DNA from: Oscillospiraceae bacterium
GTDB lineage: Bacteria > Bacillota > Clostridia > Oscillospirales > Acutalibacteraceae
DNA length: 64,000 nucleotides
Assembly (NCBI GenBank): GCA_015065935.1
Contig: SVPI01000004.1
Span: 1 to 64,000 of the forward strand
Direction of reading: 5' to 3'
The notes below the pieces were generated by a model. It was not told the origin of the DNA and ran no database searches. It saw only the letters and a list, made by a program, of their open reading frames with translations. Position numbers and translations under genes: made by a program. Of the stretch, positions 1-7,200 are shown in pieces (within the stretch, counting starts at the first letter, position 1; each line of letters opens with the position of its first letter).

Positions 1-52
1 ATCTATTTTTAGGGGATGGCATCTTTTAAATTCAAGTGGTGTTTTAGACACG

Positions 53-90
53 AAAAAACCCAGAAACCGTGATGGTTACTGGGTTTTTCG
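53..90 (-). terminator. Intrinsic terminator after tRNA-fMet
   Basis: The arms AAAAACCCAG and CTGGGTTTTT face each other around a short inner stem (AAACC/GGTT), giving a strong hairpin with a T-run on either strand. It lies just downstream of the minus-strand tRNA. The 50 bases before it show nothing I can assign. Confidence 0.85.
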
Positions 91-118
91 GGCTGTCATC
101 TATTTTGGTAGCCAACCA

Positions 119-194
<76 letters not shown>

Positions 195-225
195 ATATTT
201 TGTTTTCTCTTTCGAGTGCTAGATT

Positions 226-254
226 ATTATACATTATATATAAGCATTTTGCAA
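226..254 (-). promoter_or_regulatory. SigA promoter of tRNA-fMet
   Basis: Minus strand TTGCAA, a 17-base spacer and TATAAT, ending about 30 bases before the mature tRNA 5' end. The rest of the stretch to the next gene (about 255-410) is AT-rich and shows no other feature. Confidence 0.75.
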
Positions 255-412
255 GCCTTTTTTTGAAATTTTCCATAAATTTTTATCGACAATATTTTTA
301 TATGCAGGATTTTTGCATAAATATCCGTTAAAACCTCTAAAATATGCAACTAATTTCGGTTTTAACCAACAATTTGCACAAAGTTATAAATATTTATGCA
401 AAAGGTGTTGCA

Positions 413-441
413 TTTTAATTCACTATGTGGTAAAGTATAAT
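413..441 (+). promoter_or_regulatory. Probable promoter of the amino acid transporter operon
   Basis: A perfect TATAAT at 436-441 lies 30 bases before the start codon. The -35 at 17-base spacing (TTTTAA) is poor; TTGCAT at 409 is too far away. The -10 is convincing, the -35 is not. Confidence 0.5.
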
Positions 442-470
442 CAACAAATTACTTTTTGGAGGAAAAGAAA

Positions 471-1316
471 ATGAAAAAGTTATTAGCACTTGCCCTTTCA
501 GTTTTAATGATTGTCGCAGTTTTTGCAGGCTGCGGCGGAAACACAGCAGCAACAAAGGTTATTGAAATCGGTCTTACCACCGAGGATTATGCTTTTGGTG
601 TTGACAAGGACCAGCCCGAGCTTCTCACCCAGGTTAACGCATTCATTAAGGAAATCAAAGACAACGGCAAATTTGAAGAAATCTGCAACAAGTATTTTGG
701 CGACGGCACACCCACCCCTGTTACCTCAATGCCTCTTGATGAGACAAAGGACCAGCTGGTTGTTGCAACCAACGCTGCATTTGAGCCCTTTGAGTACACC
801 GAAGGCGACAAATATTTAGGCGTTGATATGGAAATCGCTGCCCTGCTTGCTGAGAAGCTTGGCAAAGAGCTTGTTATCAGCAATATGGATTTTGATGCAG
901 TTTGCCTTTCCGTTGGTCAGCACAAATGCGACATCGCAATGGCAGGTCTTACCATTAAGGAAGACAGAAAAGAGCACGTTAATTTCTCTGACCCCTATTA
1001 TAACGCAGCTCAAATGCTTATCGTTGCAGGCGACAACACCGAATTTGATGCCTGCAAGACCGCTGATGATGTAACCAAAATTCTTAATGCAAAAACTAAG
1101 GATACCACAAAGGTTGGCTATCAGAACGGCACCACCGGTCAGTTCTACGTTTTAGGCGATGCTGATTGGGACTTCCCCGGTCTTCCCGTTAACGGCGTTG
1201 GCTACAAGAACGGCTCTATGGCAGTTCAGGACCTTATCAACGGCAACCTTGACTATGTTATCATTGACTCGGCACCTGCAAAATGCATTACCGAAAAAAT
1301 GAACGCATTACAGTAA
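471..1316 (+). CDS. Amino acid ABC transporter substrate-binding lipoprotein, circularly permuted
   Basis: This 281-residue lipoprotein is the extracellular receptor of a polar amino acid ABC transporter, anchored through the Cys of the lipobox VFAGC. The usual fold motifs are present: FEPFEY near the start of lobe one, DIAMAGLT, FSDPYY, a GYQNGTTGQ hinge-side loop, and a C-terminal DYVIIDSAPA. What is odd is the order. Residues about 25-70 (EDYAFGVDKDQPELL through the NKYFG end) look like the segment that normally closes this family at the C terminus, and the protein stops where that segment should begin. The start is ATG 471 with GGAGG at 458; the ORF-track TTG at 456 lies upstream of that ribosome site. 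Permease and ATPase genes follow. Ligand not predictable. Confidence 0.9.
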   Translation: MKKLLALALSVLMIVAVFAGCGGNTAATKVIEIGLTTEDYAFGVDKDQPELLTQVNAFIKEIKDNGKFEEICNKYFGDGTPTPVTSMPLDETKDQLVVATNAAFEPFEYTEGDKYLGVDMEIAALLAEKLGKELVISNMDFDAVCLSVGQHKCDIAMAGLTIKEDRKEHVNFSDPYYNAAQMLIVAGDNTEFDACKTADDVTKILNAKTKDTTKVGYQNGTTGQFYVLGDADWDFPGLPVNGVGYKNGSMAVQDLINGNLDYVIIDSAPAKCITEKMNALQ

Positions 1317-1341
1317 ATTTAATTAAAATAATGAATTTCGC

Positions 1342-1371
1342 AAACACCTCGCCCTAACGGGCGGGGCGTTT
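1342..1371 (+). terminator. GC-rich hairpin after the binding protein gene
   Basis: The stem CGCCC/GGGCG, extended by CC/GG and AAAC/GTTT, follows the stop codon by about 25 bases. It lacks a proper U-tract, so it may be an mRNA-stabilising or partial attenuator hairpin that keeps the receptor in excess over permease and ATPase. Confidence 0.5.
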
Positions 1372-1379
1372 GTTCAGTC

Positions 1380-1656
1380 AGGGTAGAGCAAATAATCCGA
1401 ACCCGCCTGAAAGAGGCTTATTTCGGCGCTTTTTACCCATTTCATTCTTGTAAGGCGTCAGCCTTACTGCGCCTGTACTGAATAAAAATCACTCGAAATC
1501 TTCTCTCTTTGAGGTCAAAGATTTTTAAAAGAGCGAATTTTTGTTTAGCCCTGGCACAAAACGCAGTTAATCCTTGACGGATTAACGAGTATTTTAACAA
1601 AGTATGAGCGAAAATCCGCCTTTTAAAAACGGAGTTTGGATTATTCGCTCTACCCT
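1380..1656 (+). repeat. MITE-like imperfect inverted-repeat element
   Basis: The stretch opens with AGGGTAGAGCAAATAATCC and closes with the near-perfect reverse complement GGATTATTCGCTCTACCCT, about 23 bases per arm with two or three mismatches. Weaker complementarity continues inward. Inside are further hairpins, GTAAGGC/GCCTTAC and TTAATCC/GGATTAA. No open frame and no transposase are present. It fills nearly all of the 350-base gap inside the transporter operon, ending one base before the permease ribosome site. No clear target duplication was found. It could also be a structured RNA. Confidence 0.6.
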
Positions 1657-1670
1657 AGAGGAACTTTATA

Positions 1671-2381
1671 ATGGGAAATTTTGGAAGAAAAATTGAGGTT
1701 TTCATTGAACAGTTTATTGATAACAACGGTTATAAAACTGTTCTTGAGGGTCTGCAAAACACGCTGACAATCGCCATTTTAGGCCTGCTTATCGGCATTT
1801 TAATAGGTATTATTATTGCCGCAGTCAGAGTTATGCCGAAATATAAGACCCTGCCCCGCGTTTTAGATGGCATTTGCACCTTCTATGTGGGCTTTTTCAG
1901 AGGCACCCCTATTGTTGTGCAACTGCTTCTGTTTTATTATGTTCTTTTGCCCCTTATGGGGGTTAAAATGACCTCTGTGGCCGTTTCTATTGTGGTTTTC
2001 GGTCTAAATTCCGGCGCCTATATTTCGGAAATGATGCGCGCGGGCATTTTATCGGTTGACCCCGGTCAGATGGAAGGCGGCAGAGCTATGGGACTAAGCT
2101 TCCCCGCCACAATGATGAAAATCATTATCCCCCAGGCGATTAAGAACATTTTACCTACCCTTGGCAATGAATTCATAGCCCTGATTAAGGAGACCTCGGT
2201 TGTCAGCTTTGTAGGCGCCACCGACCTTTATGTTGCATTTAACTATATGGGCTCAAACAGCTATGAATTTATGGTGCCCTACCTTGCAATGGCTATTATT
2301 TACATTATTCTGGTTTATGGAATCAGCCTGCTTATTAAAATTATGGAAAGGAGTCTCCGCAAAGGTGATAAAAGTATGTAA
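1671..2381 (+). CDS. Amino acid ABC transporter permease
   Basis: A 236-residue inner-membrane permease of the HisM/GlnP family. About five transmembrane helices can be seen, and the cytoplasmic EAA loop that docks to the ATPase reads GGRAMGLSF and continues to IIPQAIKN (roughly residues 133-160). GTPIVVQ and KETSVVS are also family-typical. GAGGAA at 1658 sets the ATG at 1671. The preceding 277 bases are an inverted-repeat element, so transcription must read through it or start inside it. The gene overlaps the ATPase start by 17 bases, consistent with coupled translation. Confidence 0.93.
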   Translation: MGNFGRKIEVFIEQFIDNNGYKTVLEGLQNTLTIAILGLLIGILIGIIIAAVRVMPKYKTLPRVLDGICTFYVGFFRGTPIVVQLLLFYYVLLPLMGVKMTSVAVSIVVFGLNSGAYISEMMRAGILSVDPGQMEGGRAMGLSFPATMMKIIIPQAIKNILPTLGNEFIALIKETSVVSFVGATDLYVAFNYMGSNSYEFMVPYLAMAIIYIILVYGISLLIKIMERSLRKGDKSM

Positions 2382-3162
2382 CCTACGCAAGGATTTTGGG
2401 GATGTACAGGTTCTCAAAAACATTGATTTGCACATTAAAAAAGGCGAAAAGGTTGTTATTTTAGGACCTTCGGGCTCCGGTAAAAGCACACTGCTTCGTT
2501 GCCTTAACTGTATGGAGGACCCAACCTCCGGCAGCATCTTTTTCCACGGCGTTGACATTGCCGATATGGCGGTTGACATTAACGTGCACCGCCAAAAAAT
2601 GGGAATGGTTTTCCAGCATTTTAACCTTTTTAACAATAAAACTGTACTTGAAAACATAACCCTTGCACCCATCTATGTGGCAAAGAAAAAGCTGAACAGG
2701 GCTAAAAGACTTAAGTTTTTCGGTAAACCCTATAACGCTGAGGATATAAAGCCTCTCTCCGAAATTAAAGCAGAGGCTAAAGAAAAGGCAATAGAGCTGC
2801 TTCAAACGGTTAATCTTACCGATAAGGCAGATGTCTACCCTGCTATGCTTTCAGGCGGACAAAAGCAGCGTGTGGCCATTGTAAGAGCTCTTGCAATGAA
2901 TCCCGATGTTATGCTTTTCGACGAGCCTACAAGCGCCCTTGACCCTGAAATGGTTGGCGAGGTTTTAGAGGTTATGAAGGACCTTGCAAAAAATGGAATG
3001 ACAATGGTTGTTGTAACCCACGAAATGGGCTTTGCCCGTGAGGTTGCCGACAGGGTTATCTTCATTGATGAGGGTGTTATTTTAGAGGAAGCGCCCCCTG
3101 CAGAATTTTTCACAAACCCCAAATGCGACCGACTTAAGGATTTCCTGGCAAAGGTATTGTAA
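2365..3162 (+). CDS. Amino acid ABC transporter ATP-binding protein
   Basis: A 265-residue ATPase of the GlnQ/HisP family that powers the transporter. Walker [11 protein letters not shown]-loop in MVFQHFN, signature LSGGQKQR, Walker B VMLFDEP, D-loop SALDPE and the H-loop histidine in VVTHEM are all intact. I place the start at GTG 2365, behind AAGGAG at 2347, giving the usual N terminus VCNLRKDFG; the ORF-track start at 2230 would translate part of the permease in the wrong frame. Between Q-loop and signature there is an insertion of roughly 20 residues rich in Lys (around [12 protein letters not shown]) compared with typical 240-residue members. Confidence 0.92.
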   Translation: MIKVCNLRKDFGDVQVLKNIDLHIKKGEKVVILGPSGSGKSTLLRCLNCMEDPTSGSIFFHGVDIADMAVDINVHRQKMGMVFQHFNLFNNKTVLENITLAPIYVAKKKLNRAKRLKFFGKPYNAEDIKPLSEIKAEAKEKAIELLQTVNLTDKADVYPAMLSGGQKQRVAIVRALAMNPDVMLFDEPTSALDPEMVGEVLEVMKDLAKNGMTMVVVTHEMGFAREVADRVIFIDEGVILEEAPPAEFFTNPKCDRLKDFLAKVL

Positions 3163-3169
3163 AAGATTA

Positions 3170-3200
3170 AAAGCCGTGCTTTTGCACGGCTTTATTTTTA
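3170..3200 (+). terminator. Terminator of the amino acid transporter operon
   Basis: AAAGCCGTGC, loop TTTT, GCACGGCTTT, then ATTTTTA, eight bases after the ATPase stop. The following stretch to 3270 holds only small inverted repeats (TTTTGCA/TGCAAAA and CCTTC/GGAAGG), possibly the decayed end of an interspersed hairpin repeat. Confidence 0.9.
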
Positions 3201-3270
3201 TACACCTTACCCAAGTTTTGCAGTGCAAAACCCACCTTCTCCTCAAGTGGAAGGCATATATGAAATTTTA

Positions 3271-3306
3271 TAAAAATAAAAAGCACAGTCATTTGACTGT
3301 GCTTTT
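3271..3306 (-). terminator. Terminator of the 5S rRNA gene
   Basis: AAAAGCACAGTC and GACTGTGCTTTT form a 12-pair stem with a four-base loop; on the minus strand it is followed by a T-rich run. It sits four bases past the 5S 3' end. Confidence 0.9.
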
Positions 3307-3309
3307 GTG

Positions 3310-3424
<115 letters not shown>

Positions 3425-3453
3425 TTTTTATTGCCCTTTCGGACAACATTATT

Positions 3454-3482
3454 AGTTTACCACAAGTGTTTTGATTTGTCAA
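3454..3482 (-). promoter_or_regulatory. SigA promoter of 5S rRNA
   Basis: Minus strand consensus TTGACA, 17-base spacer, TAAACT, placed about 30 bases before the 5S 5' end. It lies between the tsf terminator and the rRNA, so the rRNA is expressed on its own. Confidence 0.8.
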
Positions 3483-3510
3483 CACTTTTTTGAAACTTTT
3501 TTAAAAAAAT

Positions 3511-3538
3511 TTCGGGTCTGCTTTTTTGCAGACCCGAA
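3511..3538 (-). terminator. Terminator of rpsB-tsf
   Basis: TTCGGGTCTGC and GCAGACCCGAA form an 11-pair stem, followed on the minus strand by a run of T residues, 18 bases past the tsf stop. Confidence 0.92.
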
Positions 3539-3555
3539 AAGCATTAAAGCATCAA

Positions 3556-4467
3556 TTATTTAATCATTTCAGCAATTTCTGCTGCAAAGTTATCCTCTTT
3601 CTTCTGGATACCTTCGCCCTTTTCAAAGCGAACGAAAGAGTTAATTTTAATTGAAGCGCCAAGCTGCTTTGCAACCTGCTCAACATATTTACCAACGGTT
3701 AAATCACCGTCGATAACATACTGCTGCTCAACAAGGCAGTTTTCCTTGTAGTATTTGCCGATTTTGCCCTCAACGATTTTTGCGAGAACTGCATCGGGCT
3801 TGCCTGCCATTTTGGGGTCTTCCTTCATCTGAGCGATAAGGATTTCCTTTTCTTTAGCCAGAACCTCTGCAGGAACAGAAGCGGGGTCAAGATAAAGGGG
3901 ATTCATTGCTGCGATTTGCATAGCAATGTTTTTGCCCATTGCAACGAACTCATCGTTTGTTGCATCGGCATCGGTATCAAACTTAACCATAACACCGATT
4001 TTGCCGCCTGCGTGAACATAGGAAACGAGGTTGCCCTCAAAACGAGCGAAACGGCGAACCTTGATGTTCTCACGAATGGCGAGGAAAAGCTCCTGAACCA
4101 TTTCAGCAACAGTCTGACCGTTTTCGGTGCAGTTAAGAAGAGCATCGAGGTCAGCGGGAGCCTGTTCAATAACAATGTTAGTAATGCGAGCAGCCAGTGC
4201 CTTGAAGGGTTCGCCGCCTGCAACGAAGTCGGTTTCAGCGTTCATTTCAAGAACTGCACCGCAGTTACCCTTAACAACAGCACAAACTGTGCCTTCGGCT
4301 GCAACACGGTCAGCTTTTTTAGCCTGGGAAGCAAGTCCCTTTTCTCTTAAAAAGTCAATAGCGGCATCCATATCACCGTTGGTTTCGGTAAGAGCCTTTT
4401 TGCAGTCCATCATACCGCAACCGGTTTTTTCACGGAGCGCCTGAACGTCTTTTGCTGTAAAAGCCAT
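3556..4467 (-). CDS. tsf: Elongation factor Ts
   Basis: A 303-residue guanine-nucleotide exchange factor for EF-Tu in the cytoplasm. The N-terminal UBA-like domain carries the hallmark LREKTGCGMMDCKKAL, followed by the MDAAIDFLREKG segment and the first core subdomain with ETDFVA. Length fits the family. It follows rpsB by 18 bases in the near-universal rpsB-tsf order and is cotranscribed with it. An intrinsic terminator lies directly downstream. The start ATG has a GGAGGT site on the minus strand. Confidence 0.98.
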   Translation of the reverse strand: MAFTAKDVQALREKTGCGMMDCKKALTETNGDMDAAIDFLREKGLASQAKKADRVAAEGTVCAVVKGNCGAVLEMNAETDFVAGGEPFKALAARITNIVIEQAPADLDALLNCTENGQTVAEMVQELFLAIRENIKVRRFARFEGNLVSYVHAGGKIGVMVKFDTDADATNDEFVAMGKNIAMQIAAMNPLYLDPASVPAEVLAKEKEILIAQMKEDPKMAGKPDAVLAKIVEGKIGKYYKENCLVEQQYVIDGDLTVGKYVEQVAKQLGASIKINSFVRFEKGEGIQKKEDNFAAEIAEMIK

Positions 4468-4485
4468 AAGTCTTTACCTCCTAAA

Positions 4486-5238
4486 TTATTCAGCGGTTTC
4501 TTCTGCTGCTACTTCTTCTGCTACCTCTTCGGTTTCAGCAGCGGGCTCGGTCTGCTCGCCCTGTCTGCCTTCGATAACAGCTGCTGCGATGGTTTCAGCA
4601 ATAAGCTTAACTGCGCGGATAGCGTCATCGTTACCGGGGATAACAGCGTCGATTTCATCGGGGTCACAGTTGGTGTCAACAATAGCAATAATCGGAATAC
4701 CGAGCTTCTTTGCTTCAGCAACTGCGATTCTTTCCTTGCGGGGGTCAACAATGAAGAGAGCACCGGGGATCTTCTTCATATCCTTAATACCGCCGAGGAA
4801 CTTTTCAAGCTTTTCAATTTCAAGACGAAGCTTAATAACTTCCTTCTTGGGGAGAAGGTCAAATGTGCCGTCCTCTTCCATAGCGCGAAGCTGCTCAAGA
4901 CGAGCAATTCTTCTTCTGATGGTTGTAAAGTTTGTGAGCATACCGCCAAGCCAACGAGCGTTTACGTAGGGCATTGAGCAGTGGATAGCCTCTTCCTTAA
5001 CGGAATCCTGGGCCTGCTTTTTGGTACCTACAAAAAGGATATCCTTGCCTTCTGCTGCGATGTCACGAGCGAAAAGATAAGCTTCGTTAAGCTTCTTAAC
5101 GGTCTTCTGAAGGTCGATAATGTAAATACCGTTACGCTCAGTGAAAATGTACTGAGCCATTTTGGGGTTCCAACGTCTTGTCTGGTGTCCGAAATGAACG
5201 CCGGCTTCAAGAAGCTGTTTCATTGATACTACTGCCAT
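4486..5238 (-). CDS. rpsB: 30S ribosomal protein S2
   Basis: A 250-residue small-subunit protein. The start [20 protein letters not shown] and the motif FVGTKKQAQ are diagnostic; [15 protein letters not shown] lies near the C-terminal third. The tail (about residues 228-250) is a Glu/Ala-rich acidic extension, common in Firmicutes. It heads the rpsB-tsf operon behind a well-formed SigA promoter and a leader of about 128 bases. GGAGG lies just before the ATG. Confidence 0.98.
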   Translation of the reverse strand: MAVVSMKQLLEAGVHFGHQTRRWNPKMAQYIFTERNGIYIIDLQKTVKKLNEAYLFARDIAAEGKDILFVGTKKQAQDSVKEEAIHCSMPYVNARWLGGMLTNFTTIRRRIARLEQLRAMEEDGTFDLLPKKEVIKLRLEIEKLEKFLGGIKDMKKIPGALFIVDPRKERIAVAEAKKLGIPIIAIVDTNCDPDEIDAVIPGNDDAIRAVKLIAETIAAAVIEGRQGEQTEPAAETEEVAEEVAAEETAE

Positions 5239-5366
5239 GTTTTTTCCTCCTAAGGTTTTTCCTCCATCTCGCCCTTGGCAGCCGGAAAACGCGCTGTGCG
5301 CACCTTAACCGTGTCGAGCGAAATGTGTGTAATATATTTGCTACTCGTTTTTTCGCATACGGTAGC
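5239..5366 (-). promoter_or_regulatory. Long 5' leader of rpsB, candidate S2 autoregulatory RNA
   Basis: The predicted transcript start lies about 128 bases before rpsB. The leader is more GC-rich than the surrounding intergenic DNA and holds self-complementary segments around GGTGCGCACAGCGCG and CGGCTGCCAAGGGCG. Leaders of rpsB that bind free S2 are known in several bacterial groups; whether this is one of them is inference. Confidence 0.4.
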
Positions 5367-5372
5367 CGATAA

Positions 5373-5401
5373 ATTATAACACAAGCCAAATTAAAAAGCA
5401 A
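5373..5401 (-). promoter_or_regulatory. SigA promoter of rpsB-tsf
   Basis: Minus strand TTGCTT, 17-base spacer ending in TGTG-T, and TATAAT; a close match with partial extended -10. Confidence 0.8.
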
Positions 5402-5419
5402 GTGTTTTTTTAATATTTT

Positions 5420-6076
5420 TTAAAGTGTTTTAAGGAAACCAATTACTTTTTCGCTAATAAGCTCATAGCCTGCATCGTTCGGGTGCACGCCGTCAGGCAT
5501 AAACAGCTCTTTTACCTTTTGAATGTTAGGCTGAATTCCGCTTACCTTGAACATATCAAGCACAGGATAAGAATAGTATTCCGCCACTTCCCTGATAATT
5601 TCAACGTATGTTTTAAGAGGCGCAATGGGAACAACCGAATTATGGTCGCACAAAAGGCTCTCCTCGTTAACGCGGTGAAGCGGTGTCATAATAACCTTTT
5701 GGGCTTTGGGATAGTTTTCGCACAAATATGTATAAAGGGTGTGCAGTGCACCATAGAAGGTGTCAGGAGTGCGGTCGGAAAATGTTCCAAGGTCGGCATC
5801 GCCGTGGCCATAGTCATTAGTGCCGCCGAAAACAACTATAATATCGGCATCCTTTTCAAAATCCTTTACGCGGGAGCAAAAATCCTTATCCCAACTAGGT
5901 TCATAGGAAGGCTTTTTCTGCTTTGCAATTCTGGTGCCGCTAATGCCGTGGTTATAAACGGTAGCCCCTGTTTTTTGGGCCACTAAATCGGTGTAGCGCT
6001 TGTCTGTTGCCGAGGCGCCAACGCCCTCGGTTATGCTATCTCCCAAAAATATGATTTTTTTGCCCTTTAATTCCAT
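5420..6076 (-). CDS. SGNH/GDSL-family hydrolase
   Basis: A 218-residue cytoplasmic esterase-like hydrolase. Block I is FLGDSITEGVG with the catalytic Ser, block II has a Gly in HGISG, block III is GGTNDYG with the oxyanion Asn, and block V is PDGVHPND with the catalytic Asp and His, so all four family residues are present. There is no signal peptide. The start is the ATG at 6076 behind AGAGGTG; the ORF-track start is a GTG overlapping that ribosome site. The gene stands alone between rpsB and a divergent lipoprotein gene. Substrate cannot be predicted; the family includes lysophospholipases and carbohydrate esterases. Confidence 0.85.
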   Translation of the reverse strand: MELKGKKIIFLGDSITEGVGASATDKRYTDLVAQKTGATVYNHGISGTRIAKQKKPSYEPSWDKDFCSRVKDFEKDADIIVVFGGTNDYGHGDADLGTFSDRTPDTFYGALHTLYTYLCENYPKAQKVIMTPLHRVNEESLLCDHNSVVPIAPLKTYVEIIREVAEYYSYPVLDMFKVSGIQPNIQKVKELFMPDGVHPNDAGYELISEKVIGFLKTL

Positions 6077-6143
6077 ATTAAACACCTCTGGTATTTATTT
6101 ATACACATTATAAACCCGCAACTTTTCAATTTCAACTGTCATA

Positions 6144-6172
6144 TTGCGTTTTTTGTTTTTCTGTGTTAAAAT
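6144..6172 (+). promoter_or_regulatory. SigA promoter of the RsgI-like lipoprotein gene
   Basis: TTGCGT, 17-base spacer, TAAAAT, 43 bases before the ATG; AAGGAGAG follows as ribosome site. Confidence 0.6.
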
Positions 6173-6214
6173 TATTTTAGCAAATCCTAAAAGAAATTTT
6201 AAGGAGAGATAAAA

Positions 6215-7141
6215 ATGAAAAAATTAGTAGCTTTATTTTTAGTCCTTGCACTCTGTCTTTCTCTTTGCGCCTGCGGCAAAGGCGGAAATGAAGGTGACAG
6301 CAGTCAGGCAGGTGGCAGCAATGCCTTTGTAAAGCCCGAAAATTATGTGTCAGTAGTACAGGTTGTCATCAATCCTACAGTTAATTTATATCTTGATGCC
6401 AACAAGGTAATCCTTGCCGTTGAGTACGTTAATGATGATGCAAAAACCTGCTACCAAAAGGTTGAACAAAATCTCGTTGGCAGCGAACTTGAAAACGGCA
6501 TAAATCTTGTTATAGAAACCGCCCAAACTGATGGATTTTTAAAGGAAAACAAAGCGGTTACCATCGATGTTGTTGAAACAAAACAAGCAGATAAAAAACT
6601 TGAACTTTTAACTTCAGCCACCAATTCTGCAAAAACCTTTATTTCCGAAAAGAAAATTGAGGCACAAGTTAAAGTAACCGAAGCTGCACAAAAGGAGCTT
6701 GATGATAAGGCCGCTGCAGACAAAGCTGCCGCAGATAAAGCCGAAGCTGACAGGTTAGCCGCTGAAAAGGAAAAGAAAAATCCCCTTAAAAACCTTAAAA
6801 AGGGCAAGGAATATTATATCTTTAAGCCCGATGAAGAAGAAATTATGCTTACAGCCATTATTATGACATTTAATGAAGACGGCAGTTATAAATATGGTCA
6901 GGCGCCTTATGGCCTTGATGATTACGGTGAAGGTGACACCATTGTTTATAAAGGTAAAACCTACTATGTATGCGGCGGTGGCGGCGGTGGCGGCACCTAT
7001 ACCCTCACCGAAGAAACCATCACTCTTGCAGGCTCCTATGATATGGTGCTTACAATGACAACCGATGGAAAGCTCGTTGTTCAAAAGGCTGATTCCACTT
7101 CCGATTTCTTTAAGGTTGGAGACACTCTTTCGTTAAAATAA
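6215..7141 (+). CDS. Lipoprotein with RsgI-like middle domain and glycine-rich C-terminal region
   Basis: A 308-residue secreted lipoprotein with lipobox LSLCAC near residue 20. Residues about 45-140 (VVINPTVNLYLDANKVI, then a two-helix stretch ending with VTIDVVE) resemble the extracellular middle domain of RsgI-type anti-sigma factors, which follows the membrane segment in those proteins. Here there is no cytoplasmic sigma-binding part; the domain is tethered by a lipid. Next comes an Ala/Lys/Glu-rich helix with KAAADKAAADKAEAD, likely a rod, then a small beta-rich domain (about 195-308) with a run of seven glycines. Monocistronic, with its own promoter and terminator. Function unknown. Confidence 0.75.
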   Translation: MKKLVALFLVLALCLSLCACGKGGNEGDSSQAGGSNAFVKPENYVSVVQVVINPTVNLYLDANKVILAVEYVNDDAKTCYQKVEQNLVGSELENGINLVIETAQTDGFLKENKAVTIDVVETKQADKKLELLTSATNSAKTFISEKKIEAQVKVTEAAQKELDDKAAADKAAADKAEADRLAAEKEKKNPLKNLKKGKEYYIFKPDEEEIMLTAIIMTFNEDGSYKYGQAPYGLDDYGEGDTIVYKGKTYYVCGGGGGGGTYTLTEETITLAGSYDMVLTMTTDGKLVVQKADSTSDFFKVGDTLSLK

Positions 7142-7156
7142 ATATCTGAAAGACAT

Positions 7157-7190
7157 AAACCCTCTGCTCAAACGAGCAGAGGGTTTTGTT
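7157..7190. terminator. Bidirectional terminator
   Basis: AAACCCTCTGCTC and GAGCAGAGGGTTTT form a 13-pair stem between two convergent genes, the lipoprotein gene and the GH94 gene, and can end both transcripts. Confidence 0.92.
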
Positions 7191-7200
7191 TTGCTTTAAA

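Noticed and set aside
6970-6996. Run of GGC/GGT codons as a possible slippery or phase-variable tract
   Set aside because: The codons are mixed (ggcggtggcggcggtggcggc), so it is a coding glycine linker and not a mononucleotide repeat likely to slip.
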